Part shown: one piece after another, positions 1-7,092 of the stretch
Layout of the letters: each line of letters begins with the position of its first letter
How positions within the stretch are numbered: position 1 is the stretch's first letter
Assembly (NCBI GenBank): GCA_019118985.1
Contig: DWXX01000125.1
Coordinates: 1 to 27,282 of the forward strand
Direction: 5' to 3'
DNA length: 27,282 nucleotides
DNA from: Candidatus Faecalibacterium faecipullorum
GTDB lineage: Bacteria > Bacillota > Clostridia > Oscillospirales > Ruminococcaceae
Made by a program: the position numbers and the translations under genes
Notes under the pieces: generated by a model
What the model saw: the letters and a program-made list of their open reading frames with translations, nothing else
Databases searched by the model: none
What the model was told of the DNA's origin: nothing

Positions 1-363
1 GATGTCCTTCTTCTTGCTGCCGACCGAAGACAGGGCCTTCAGCTCGATGGGCAGGCCGTGGGTATCAAAGCCGGGGACGTAGGGGGCCTTGTAGCCCTCC
101 ATGTTCTTCTGCCGGATGATGATATCCTTGATGATCTTGTTCAGGGCGGTGCCCATGTGGATGCTGCCGTTGGCGTACGGAGGGCCGTCGTGCAGCACAA
201 AGAGGGGCTTGCCCTCGTTGTGGCGCATCAGCTGGTTGTACAGGTCATTTTTGTCCCAGTCCTCCAGCATGGCGGGCTCCTTCTTGGGCAGGCCGGCGCG
301 CATTTCAAACAGGGTCTTGGGCAGATGCAGGGTACTGTCGTATTGGGATTTTGTCTTAGGCAC
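1..363 (-). CDS. ileS: Isoleucyl-tRNA synthetase, N-terminal part (cut by window edge)
   Basis: Charges tRNA-Ile with isoleucine in the cytoplasm (class I synthetase). Only the first 121 codons are in the window. They read MPKTKSQYDSTLHLPKT, then the class I signature region DGPPYANGSIHMGTALNK, in which HMGT occupies the HIGH position as in many Firmicutes IleS. KIIKDIIIRQKNMEGY and PGFDTHGLPIE follow, both typical of IleS. The start is a GTG at 363-361 with GAGGAG about 10 nt upstream; an in-frame GTG three codons earlier lies almost on the Shine-Dalgarno and was rejected. It follows divIVA by about 95 bp on the same strand, the classic divIVA-ileS order. I see no T-box leader, and the gap is too short for one, so expression probably comes from the sepF promoter or an unseen local one. 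Confidence 0.96.
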   Translation of the reverse strand, partial: MPKTKSQYDSTLHLPKTLFEMRAGLPKKEPAMLEDWDKNDLYNQLMRHNEGKPLFVLHDGPPYANGSIHMGTALNKIIKDIIIRQKNMEGYKAPYVPGFDTHGLPIELKALSSVGSKKKDI

Positions 364-418
364 TGGTTCCACACTCCTCAAATTTTTTCAACTCGCCGGC
401 TGGCCCGGCAGATGGGAA

Positions 419-449
419 CGGCAGGGACAGGCCCTCGCCTGCCCTGCCG
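419..449 (-). other. Strong hairpin in the divIVA-ileS gap
   Basis: The arms CGGCAGGG (419-426) and CCCTGCCG (442-449) pair, and an inner CAGGC/GCCTG pairing extends the stem to about 13 bp with one bulge. A second small GCCGG/CCGGC stem lies nearer ileS. No T-tract follows on the minus strand, so this is not a normal intrinsic terminator. It could be an RNA processing or stability element between divIVA and ileS. Confidence 0.5.
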
Positions 450-457
450 CATCGCGC

Positions 458-1195
458 TCACTTGCTGAACTGGACCCCCTGGAAGGCGGCGTAGTCCACC
501 TCGTCGGGCCCCTTTGCGTCGGGGGCGGTCAGCTCGCTCTCATCCTTGTTCCAGAACGCCTCGCCGCTCTCGGCGCCCTCGGCGTCGCCGGCTTCGGGCG
601 CGTCCGTCTCAGCTTCCGCCTCCTGGTCGGGGGCGGGCAGGTCGGCCGCCTCGTCCTCCGCGGCGGTGTCGGGGGCGTACTCGGGCAGGCGGCTGAGGGA
701 CTCGACATGGCTGCGGTAGAGGTTCAGCACGTCGGCCTTGAAGCGGGTGACCTCCACCCGGATCCGCTCGTACTCCCGCTCTTCCAGCAGGCGCTGGTCG
801 TTGGCCTCGCGGACGATCTCGTCGGCCCGCTCGGTGGCCTTCTGCAGCAGGTCGTTGGCGTCGCGGATGATGTCGTCGGCCCGCAGGTTGGCTTTATGGA
901 TGATCTCCTCGGCCTTCTGGTTTGCCTCGCGGATGACGTTCTCGCCGATGCGCTGCGCGTTGATCAGGGCGGACTTCATGATCTCGCCGTCGGCGCGGAA
1001 GTCCTCGGTCTCTTTGGACAGGCGCTGATTCTCGCCCTGCAGCTGCTCGAGCTGCTGGCGCAGCCGCTGGTTCTCGTCGGCGCTGGTCCTCAGCTGTTCC
1101 TCGACCCTGTCCAGAAAGCGGTCGACATCCTCGATCTTGTAGCCGCGGAAGCTCTTTTCAAATTGGACAGAGTGTACGTCCTGCGGTGTCAGCAT
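458..1195 (-). CDS. divIVA: DivIVA-family cell pole/septum protein
   Basis: A 245-residue DivIVA/Wag31-type protein, which in this family senses negative membrane curvature and recruits partners to septum and poles. The N-terminal lipid-binding domain is clear: MLTPQDVHSVQFEKSFRGYK, with F16-R17 matching the membrane-inserting Phe-Arg pair of Bacillus subtilis DivIVA. Residues of about 25-165 are coiled coil with repeated units such as REANQKAEEIIHKANLRADD. The C-terminal ~75 residues are acidic, Ala/Glu/Asp-rich and probably disordered. The start ATG has AGGAGG upstream in the ylmH-divIVA gap. It is the third gene of sepF-ylmH-divIVA-ileS, the usual Gram-positive neighbourhood downstream of the dcw cluster; the ylmG gene often found between sepF and ylmH is absent. 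Confidence 0.95.
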   Translation of the reverse strand: MLTPQDVHSVQFEKSFRGYKIEDVDRFLDRVEEQLRTSADENQRLRQQLEQLQGENQRLSKETEDFRADGEIMKSALINAQRIGENVIREANQKAEEIIHKANLRADDIIRDANDLLQKATERADEIVREANDQRLLEEREYERIRVEVTRFKADVLNLYRSHVESLSRLPEYAPDTAAEDEAADLPAPDQEAEAETDAPEAGDAEGAESGEAFWNKDESELTAPDAKGPDEVDYAAFQGVQFSK

Positions 1196-1215
1196 TACTG
1201 ATTCCTCCTGTCATA

Positions 1216-2037
1216 TCACTGGTACTGAAAGAACTCGACGATCTGGCGGTCCTTCCTGGTCTTGCCCGGCAGCGCGGTGAGGGCGAAGCGCCCTTTGCCC
1301 CGGACGGTAAACACGTCCCCTTCATACACCGGGGCGTGGACGTTTTCGGTGGGCAGGTGGTTGATCTCCACCCGGCCCGCCGCGATGAGGGCGGCGGCCG
1401 CCCCGCGGCTGCAGTGCAGCATGGCCGCCAGCACCGCGTCCAGCCGCAGCGAAGAGACGGCCGCCGTTTTCAGCTGCCGCTGCCTCGGGGCAAAATCGGG
1501 CAGGTTGTCCAGCGGCTGCGCCGTGCAGCTGACCTCGGCCCGGCCCACCTGGCACAGCTCGTCGCAGATCAGCCTGGCCGCCGGCGCAAGGGCAAAGACG
1601 TAGGCTGTCCCCGGCGCGTCGGGCGGCAGGACGATGTCCCCCAGCGCCTCCCGCTTGAGGTTCAGCCCCATCAGGCTGCCGAGATAATCCTTGTGGGCGG
1701 GCAGCTCGGCCCCCGGCGCGGCGCGGCAGTCCAGCCGGACGCAGGCAAGGGGGCTGTCGGCCCAGCTGCCCTCCGGCTCGATGGCGGCCAGGCGGCGCTC
1801 GGCCTCGGGCCAGCCGCCGTCAAAACGCCAGCAGCCGCACCCCGCTTTGGAGAGGGCGGCTTTGGCCAGCGCCTGCTCGCGGTCGCTGAGGAAGGCCGAA
1901 TACCGCGGGATGCCCCGGGCCATGGCGGTGCGGGCCAGGTCCTCGATGTGGCGCATCAGGAAGCGCTCCCTGTCGTCCTGCGGGGGGATGTACCCCCGGG
2001 CGGGGCGGGGCTGCTGCTCCTCAATAGAACGCGCCAT
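1216..2037 (-). CDS. ylmH: YlmH-like S4-domain RNA-binding protein
   Basis: A 273-residue YlmH-family protein. Family features are an N-terminal helical part (SAFLSDREQALAKAAL), the signature AHKDYLGSLMGLNLKREALGD near residues 115-135, and a C-terminal S4 RNA-binding fold from about residue 195 (LRLDAVLAAMLHCSRGAAAA, then AGRVEINHLPTENVHAPVYE). Family members are reported to bind ribosomal RNA; in B. subtilis YlmH has been linked to rescue of stalled 50S-peptidyl-tRNA complexes. The start ATG overlaps the end of sepF by 17 bp and has GGAG 6 bases upstream, suggesting translational coupling. The N-terminal ~25 residues are not conserved, and Met28 is an alternative, less well supported start. 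Confidence 0.9.
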   Translation of the reverse strand: MARSIEEQQPRPARGYIPPQDDRERFLMRHIEDLARTAMARGIPRYSAFLSDREQALAKAALSKAGCGCWRFDGGWPEAERRLAAIEPEGSWADSPLACVRLDCRAAPGAELPAHKDYLGSLMGLNLKREALGDIVLPPDAPGTAYVFALAPAARLICDELCQVGRAEVSCTAQPLDNLPDFAPRQRQLKTAAVSSLRLDAVLAAMLHCSRGAAAALIAAGRVEINHLPTENVHAPVYEGDVFTVRGKGRFALTALPGKTRKDRQIVEFFQYQ

Positions 2038-2479
2038 TGTTCTCCAGCTCGTCCAGCAGGTCGCCCATGATGTCGACGTTGTAGGGGGTGATGATGAAGG
2101 TGCTGTTGGCCACCCGCTTGATCTGGCCGTTGTTGGCGTAGGCCACGCCGGACAAAAAGTCCACCAGCCGGCGGGAGACCTCCTTATTGGTGGATTCGAG
2201 GTTGAGCACCACCGTCCGCTTGTTGTTGAGATGGTCGGCGATGGTGCTCGCGTCTTCGAACCGCTCGGGCTTGACGAGCACCACCTTGAGCTGGGTGGTG
2301 GCGTTGATGTTCACCACACGGTTGCCGCTCTTGGCGCCTTCCCCCTCCTCATCGTAGGAGTCGGCGGCGGAAAAGCCGCTGTTGTTGTTCACCATCTGGG
2401 GCCCGTCGTCGATGTACTGATCGTCGTAGGCATCGTCCTCCCCGAAGAGGCCCTTTTTGATGTTTTGCATAATAGACAT
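2021..2479 (-). CDS. sepF: SepF cell-division protein
   Basis: SepF bundles FtsZ filaments and anchors them to the membrane at the septum. The chosen start (ATG at 2479) gives 152 residues. It begins with a short amphipathic helix, MSIMQNIKKGLFG, the membrane anchor of the family, preceded by AAAGGAG at good spacing. A longer in-frame reading to 2515 would run through the ribosome binding site and was rejected. After an acidic linker, the SepF core covers about residues 55-152: VVLVKPERFEDASTIADHLN, the RTVVLNLE strand, VDFLSGVAYA and STFIITPYNV. It heads a transcription unit with ylmH, divIVA and ileS, and has its own promoter. Confidence 0.95.
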   Translation of the reverse strand: MSIMQNIKKGLFGEDDAYDDQYIDDGPQMVNNNSGFSAADSYDEEGEGAKSGNRVVNINATTQLKVVLVKPERFEDASTIADHLNNKRTVVLNLESTNKEVSRRLVDFLSGVAYANNGQIKRVANSTFIITPYNVDIMGDLLDELENNGAFY

Positions 2480-2494
2480 GGATACCGCTCCTTT

Positions 2495-2511
2495 CATCTG
2501 CCACGCAGATG
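2495..2511 (-). promoter_or_regulatory. Hairpin next to the sepF ribosome binding site
   Basis: A perfect 7-bp stem, CATCTGC/GCAGATG, with a 3-nt loop lies in the sepF 5' leader, its 3' arm ending a few bases before the AAAGGAG Shine-Dalgarno. It could influence ribosome access or mRNA stability. No T-tract follows, so it is not a terminator. The structure is visible; any regulatory role is inferred. Confidence 0.4.
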
Positions 2512-2585
2512 GCATTTGCCTTGCAGCGCCCTCCTTCCCGCACAGCCGGGCGCAGCCGGGCAGGCAGAAACGAATAGCTCTTTAT

Positions 2586-2614
2586 ATTATCTGTTTTTTT
2601 GTGCCGGATGTCAA
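2586..2614 (-). promoter_or_regulatory. Sigma-A type promoter for sepF-ylmH-divIVA(-ileS)
   Basis: The minus strand reads TTGACA (2614-2609), 17 bp, then GATAAT (2591-2586). The spacer contains a run of seven A. The -35 is a perfect consensus. The predicted start lies near 2580, giving a leader of about 100 nt before sepF. Confidence 0.75.
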
Positions 2615-2621
2615 TAAGAGC

Positions 2622-2640
2622 CGGGCAAAAGTTTCGCCCG
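2622..2640 (-). terminator. Weak terminator-like hairpin after the HlyD-like gene
   Basis: Immediately after the stop codon the minus strand folds as CGGGCGAAA/CTTTTGCCCG, followed by GCTCTTATT, a poor U-tract. It may partly separate the mutS-mutL-miaA-HlyD transcript from the sepF unit, whose promoter begins a few bases downstream. Confidence 0.4.
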
Positions 2641-4014
2641 TCAGGACAAAAGTTTGCCGTCGTAGAGGTTCTGCCCCTCGACGATGACCTGGTCGTACAG
2701 CCGCACTTCGCTGACCGACCCCGCCGTGCCGCGGGGCGGGACGATGATGTAGGCCCCGTCGGTGACCAGCGGGTGCTCGTCGCTGACCGGGTCGATGCGG
2801 CAGAAGCGGGCCAGGTTGCCGAACTTGACATAGACGCCGGGGATGTAGTTCTCCCCCGCCTCGGCGTCGCCCTCGCCGCCGCCGGAACTGCCGTCGGAGG
2901 CAGCCGCCGGCTCTTCCAGCACATAGTGGACGGCGGCGGCGGGCACCCGCAGGCCGGTGGTCTCGCTGACCACCACCTCGGCGGCGGCCTGCCCCAGGCG
3001 CAGCACGTCCCCGGTGACCGAGTCGCAGGTGAGGACGAAGTGCGCCAGCCCCGCCCCCTCGTCGATGGTCACCTCCGAGAGGCGGGCGGGCAGCGTCTGG
3101 TCGGTCTGCCCAGGGAAGCGGACCCCCACCGTGCCGGTCAGGGGGGTGCCGTCGGCTTTCAGCAGTTTCTGCCCCTCCTCGGCGGTGCATACGCCGCAGT
3201 AGCTCCAGCTGAAGCCCGAGACGATCTTGCCCGCGCAGCCGGCGAGGGGGGCGTCCGCCCCGCCGTCCAGCCACGCCTTGAGGGCGGCGGCGTCCATGGC
3301 CAGCACCGCCTCGGCCGGCTGGGTGAGCTGCCGGGCGGCCGAGGCGCGGACAAAGTACCCGGTGATGGGGGCGGCGATCTGCGCCGGCGCGCCCAGCTGG
3401 CTCTGCAGCTGAGCTGCCTCGGCCTGCAGTGCCGCGATCTGCTCTGAGAAGCCCGCCCCCTCCCCGGTGACCACCAGGATCTTGTTCTGGGCCAGCAGAT
3501 ATGCCTCCCGCCCGGCGTCCATCTCGGCATAGGCGCCGCGATCGGCGGCGTCCAGCAGGTCGCAGAGGGCGTTGGCCCGCTCCTGCATCATGGTGTCCAC
3601 CTGGGTGGCGGCCACGTTCTCGGCCCGCTGCAGCAGGTCGATCTGCTCGGCCAGGTCGTCCAGGCGGGCCCGCAGGCCGCTCTGTTCGCTGCTGGTGTAG
3701 ACTTCGGCCACCACCGTCCCCGCCGAGACCCGCTCGCCGTCCTCCGCAAGGTACCCCAGGTCGCCGGCGCCGGCGACGAGGGTCTCGGTGAAGAGGACCA
3801 CCCCGTCGGCCGCCACCTTCTCCTCCACCGTGGCGGTCAGGACGGTCTCGTAGGTGTTGGGCGGGTTGAGGATGTGCAGGATCTGGTACCCGACGTAGCA
3901 CAGCGCCAGCCCCAGCAGAAAGACCACCGCCCCGCCCAGGATGGTCAGGGCGCCGGGGCGGGTCTTTTCCTTTGCAGTGGTATCGGTTTTTTCCGTTTCC
4001 GGGTCACGGCGCAT
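2641..4014 (-). CDS. HlyD-like membrane-anchored protein of unknown function
   Basis: A 457-residue protein whose architecture resembles HlyD/RND-type adaptor (membrane fusion) proteins. There is a charged cytoplasmic tail (1-20), one membrane segment (about 21-46, LTILGGAVVFLLGLALCYVG), a half-lipoyl-like region (about 65-105, YLAEDGERVSAGTVVAEVY), Ala/Gln/Leu-rich coiled coils (about 108-135 and 180-200), and C-terminal beta-rich segments (APITGYFV, VPAAAVHYVLE, VRLYDQVIVEGQNLYDG). A Gly/Ser/Asp-rich linker sits near 380-397. No ABC transporter or outer-membrane partner is nearby. The start overlaps the end of miaA by 11 bp, so the two are probably translationally coupled, and sepF follows. 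Similar genes are often annotated as HlyD-like next to sepF in clostridia. Function is unknown; an envelope or division role is only suggested by context. Confidence 0.75.
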   Translation of the reverse strand: MRRDPETEKTDTTAKEKTRPGALTILGGAVVFLLGLALCYVGYQILHILNPPNTYETVLTATVEEKVAADGVVLFTETLVAGAGDLGYLAEDGERVSAGTVVAEVYTSSEQSGLRARLDDLAEQIDLLQRAENVAATQVDTMMQERANALCDLLDAADRGAYAEMDAGREAYLLAQNKILVVTGEGAGFSEQIAALQAEAAQLQSQLGAPAQIAAPITGYFVRASAARQLTQPAEAVLAMDAAALKAWLDGGADAPLAGCAGKIVSGFSWSYCGVCTAEEGQKLLKADGTPLTGTVGVRFPGQTDQTLPARLSEVTIDEGAGLAHFVLTCDSVTGDVLRLGQAAAEVVVSETTGLRVPAAAVHYVLEEPAAASDGSSGGGEGDAEAGENYIPGVYVKFGNLARFCRIDPVSDEHPLVTDGAYIIVPPRGTAGSVSEVRLYDQVIVEGQNLYDGKLLS

Positions 4015-4990
4015 CGTCTGCCCCTCCTTCCCGCTGTGCCGCGGCGAGGAAATCCGCGGTCAGCTGCGCGGCCTTTTCGGCCGTATCCGGGCCGCCGGCG
4101 GGCAGCCAGACCACCCCGTCCATATGGCGGAACCAGGTCAGCTGCCGCTTGGCGTACCGGCGCGAGGCCTGCTTGAGCCCGGCTACGCAGTCTGCCAGCG
4201 GCCGCTCCCCTTCAAAATAGGGGAAAAATTCCTTGTACCCGATGGCCTGGGCCGCCGTCTGATAAGACTGCCGCCGCTGCCAGACCATGCGGGCCTCTTC
4301 CAGCAGGCCGGCGTCCATCATCCTGTCCACCCGCGCGTCGATCCGGCGGTAGAGCTCGGCCCGGTCGGCAAAGTCCAGCCCCAGCACCAGGGCCCGGTAG
4401 GGCCGCTGCGCCGGCAGAGAGGCCGCCTTCTGCTCGCTGAGGCGGCGGCCGGTGGCCCGGTAATGCTCCAGCGCCCGCAGCACCCGCAGGTGGTTGTTGG
4501 GGTGGATGGCGGCGGCCGCCTCGGGGTCGGCGGCCTGCAGCTCGGCGTACATGGCCGCGGGGCCGCGGGCGGCCAGCTCGGCGGCGAGGGCCTCCCGCAG
4601 GCCGGCGGGGGCCTTCTCCTCGGCAAAGCGCACCCCGTACAGCAAACTCTGGATGTACAGGCCGGTGCCCCCCACCAGGATGGGCAGGCGCCCCCGTGCG
4701 CCGATCTCGTCGATCAGGCGGGCGGCCAGGGCGGTGAAGTCGGCCACGCTGAAAGCGGCCTCGGGGGGCAGGATGTCCACGCAGTGGTGGGGCACCCCAT
4801 GGGCTTCCTCCGCCGTCACCTTGGCGGTGCCGACGTCCAAGCCCCTGTAGATCTGCATCGAGTCGGCGCTGATGATCTCGCCCCCGAAGCGGAGGGCGAG
4901 GGCCACCCCCAGGGCGGTCTTGCCGGTGGCGGTGGGCCCCGCCACCGCCACCACCGCGGGGCGGCGGTCCGTCTTATTCGATCCGTCCAA
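4004..4990 (-). CDS. miaA: tRNA dimethylallyltransferase MiaA
   Basis: Transfers a dimethylallyl group from DMAPP to N6 of A37 in tRNAs reading UNN codons, giving i6A37, the substrate for MiaB in the same neighbourhood. The 328-residue length is normal. The P-loop GPTATGKT lies at residues 18-25. The conserved SADSMQIYRGLDVGTAK follows near 41-57 with the catalytic-region Asp43, then HHCVDILPP, LPILVGGTGLYIQSLLYG, and the C-terminal RRYAKRQLTWFRH. The start ATG overlaps the last 17 bases of mutL, and the stop overlaps the start of the HlyD-like gene, so three genes are packed without gaps. The mutS-mutL-miaA order is conserved in many bacteria. Confidence 0.97.
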   Translation of the reverse strand: MDGSNKTDRRPAVVAVAGPTATGKTALGVALALRFGGEIISADSMQIYRGLDVGTAKVTAEEAHGVPHHCVDILPPEAAFSVADFTALAARLIDEIGARGRLPILVGGTGLYIQSLLYGVRFAEEKAPAGLREALAAELAARGPAAMYAELQAADPEAAAAIHPNNHLRVLRALEHYRATGRRLSEQKAASLPAQRPYRALVLGLDFADRAELYRRIDARVDRMMDAGLLEEARMVWQRRQSYQTAAQAIGYKEFFPYFEGERPLADCVAGLKQASRRYAKRQLTWFRHMDGVVWLPAGGPDTAEKAAQLTADFLAAAQREGGADDAP

Positions 4991-7058
4991 ACTGTTTTTC
5001 CAGCTCCTTTCGGGTCAGCTTGAGGACGCAGGGCCGCCCGTGGGGGCAGAAGGGCGGCACCTCGCCCGAGAGGATCTGTTCGGCCAGGGCCATCAGCTCC
5101 ATGGGGGAGGTGCGGTCCCCCGCTTTGACCGCCCCCCGGCAGGAGATGGAGTGCAGCACCCACTCGGTCCGCTCGCTGAGGGCGTCGCGGCTGCCGCGGG
5201 CGAGCTTGGCCGCGATCTCGACCAGCATCCCCTCCAGGTCGTCCTGCCGCACGTCGCTGGGCACCGCCCGCAGCAGCACGGTGTTGCCCCCGAAGTCCCC
5301 CACCTCGATGCCGGCGTTTTCCAGCAGGGGGACGTTGTCCAGCAGGGCCTGCTTCTCCTCGGCGGACAGCGAGATGACCAGCGGGGTCAGCAGCAGCTGG
5401 CAGGGCACGTCCCCGTAGCTTGCGGCCAGTTTTTCATACAGCTGCCGCTCGTGGGCGGCGTGCTTATCGATCAGGCACAGCTCGTCCCCCCGCTGCGCGA
5501 TGATGTAGGTCTGGAAGGCCTCCCCCACATAGCGCAGGCGGTCGGCCTGCTCCATCCCCGGCAGGACGGTCTGCTCAGCGTCGGCATGGACGGATGGCGC
5601 ATCCGCGCCGGCATCGTTCGGGCCGGCCGGCTCGGGCGGCAGCTCCCACGCCGCAGAGGGCGGCGGGGCGTCCCCGTCGCCGGGCAGGGGGGTCAGGTAC
5701 TCGTCCTCGTCCGCAGGGGTGATGTCGAGGCGGGACTCCCGCTCTGCCGGGCGGAAGGAGGGGGCCGGCCGCTCCGGCTTTTTTTCTGTTTCGTCCGGTC
5801 GGGGCGCTTCGGGGCGGCTGTGGAGGCTGAGATCCTCCCGCAGCGGCACGCCCCAGCTGCCGGCAGAGGCTGTCTGCGGCGCATCGGGCAAAGCGCCCGG
5901 CTCCGACTGACCCCGGATGACGGCGGAAAGACCCGTAAAGTCACTTTCCTTTACAGAATTTTCACGCGAATCGTCGCCGTTTTCCAAAATGTCGCCCGCG
6001 TCGACCGGATGGAAGGTCTCGCGGGGCGTTTCGGGCTTTTTCCCAAAGGTGAACCGCTGCTCGCCGCTGCCGGGGGCCGCGAGGGCCTGTTTGACCGCGT
6101 GGTAGACGGCGTCAAAGACGTCGTTTTCCCGGGCAAAGCGGACTTCGGTCTTGGCAGGGTGGACGTTGACGTCCACAAGCTCGGCCGGCATCTCGAGCAT
6201 CAAAATGCCGCCGGGGAATTTGCCCTGCATGGTGGTGCCCTTGAAGGCGGTCTCCATCCCGGCCATCATGGTGCGGTTGTTGACGGCGCGGCCGTTGATG
6301 TAAAAATATTGCATGCTGCGGCTGGCTCGGCAGCTGCGGGGCGGGGTGATCAGCCCGTGGACGGCGTACAGACCCTCCCGGCTGGCCACCTCGAGCAGGT
6401 CGCGGCTGAACTCACGGCCGAGCACCGCGTAGGCGGCGCTGCGCAGCTGCCCGTCGCCGGGGGTGACATACTGGGTCTTGCCCTCCCGGACGAACTTGAA
6501 GCTGATCTCGGGGTGGCTGAGGGCCTGCCGGGTGACCACGTCGGCCACAAAGGTGCCCTCGCTGGCGTCCTTTTTCAGGAACTTCATCCGGGCGGGGGTG
6601 TTGAAGAAGAGGTCCCGCACCCGGATGGTGGTGCCCACCGCCCGGGCGGCCGGCTGGGCGGGCTGCTCTTCCCCGCCCTCGTTGCGGTAGAGGACGGCGC
6701 AGTCGCTGCCCTCGGTGCAGGTCAACAGCTCCACCCGGGCGACGCTGGCGATGGAAGCCAGCGCCTCCCCCCGGAAGCCGAGGGTGTGGATGGCGGCAAG
6801 GTCGTCCTCTGAGGCGATCTTGCTGGTGGCGTGGCGGATGAAGGCGGTGGAGATGTAGGCCGGCTCGATGCCGGTGCCGTTGTCGCTGACTTCGATCAGC
6901 CGGACGCCCCCCGACTCGATGGCGACGGTGATCTGGGTCGCGCCGGCGTCGATGGCATTTTCCAGCAGCTCCTTGGCCACCGAGGCGGGGCGCTCGACCA
7001 CCTCGCCGGCGGCGATCAGTTCGGCGGTGTGTTTATCCAGTACGCGGATGACTGCCAT
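4974..7058 (-). CDS. mutL: DNA mismatch repair protein MutL
   Basis: MutL couples mismatch recognition by MutS to strand removal. The 694-residue protein has the GHKL ATPase motifs ELLENAIDAGATQI, SDNGTGI, RHATSKI, LGFRGEALASI and GTTIRVRDLFFNTPAR in the first ~190 residues. A Pro/Glu/Asp-rich linker covers about 340-490. The C-terminal part carries the MutL endonuclease signature DKHAAHERQLYE (about 528-539; the usual DQHA is DKHA here), with SCRGAVKAGD, CPHGRP (about 669-675) and a terminal FGRIE. This indicates a nicking MutL, as expected in bacteria lacking MutH. Its start has AAAGGAG upstream and lies 34 bp after mutS. Confidence 0.98.
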   Translation of the reverse strand: MAVIRVLDKHTAELIAAGEVVERPASVAKELLENAIDAGATQITVAIESGGVRLIEVSDNGTGIEPAYISTAFIRHATSKIASEDDLAAIHTLGFRGEALASIASVARVELLTCTEGSDCAVLYRNEGGEEQPAQPAARAVGTTIRVRDLFFNTPARMKFLKKDASEGTFVADVVTRQALSHPEISFKFVREGKTQYVTPGDGQLRSAAYAVLGREFSRDLLEVASREGLYAVHGLITPPRSCRASRSMQYFYINGRAVNNRTMMAGMETAFKGTTMQGKFPGGILMLEMPAELVDVNVHPAKTEVRFARENDVFDAVYHAVKQALAAPGSGEQRFTFGKKPETPRETFHPVDAGDILENGDDSRENSVKESDFTGLSAVIRGQSEPGALPDAPQTASAGSWGVPLREDLSLHSRPEAPRPDETEKKPERPAPSFRPAERESRLDITPADEDEYLTPLPGDGDAPPPSAAWELPPEPAGPNDAGADAPSVHADAEQTVLPGMEQADRLRYVGEAFQTYIIAQRGDELCLIDKHAAHERQLYEKLAASYGDVPCQLLLTPLVISLSAEEKQALLDNVPLLENAGIEVGDFGGNTVLLRAVPSDVRQDDLEGMLVEIAAKLARGSRDALSERTEWVLHSISCRGAVKAGDRTSPMELMALAEQILSGEVPPFCPHGRPCVLKLTRKELEKQFGRIE

Positions 7059-7092
7059 GCAGCCACTCTCCTTTCTGCAGTGGCGGGGGCGC

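Noticed and set aside
364..457. T-box riboswitch ahead of ileS
   Set aside because: The minus strand has TGGAACC near the start, which recalls the T-box core, but the gap to divIVA is under 100 bases and the specifier stem and antiterminator are missing.
4872..6812. A 646-codon plus-strand frame opposite mutL and miaA
   Set aside because: Antisense shadow; the minus strand has complete MutL and MiaA motifs.
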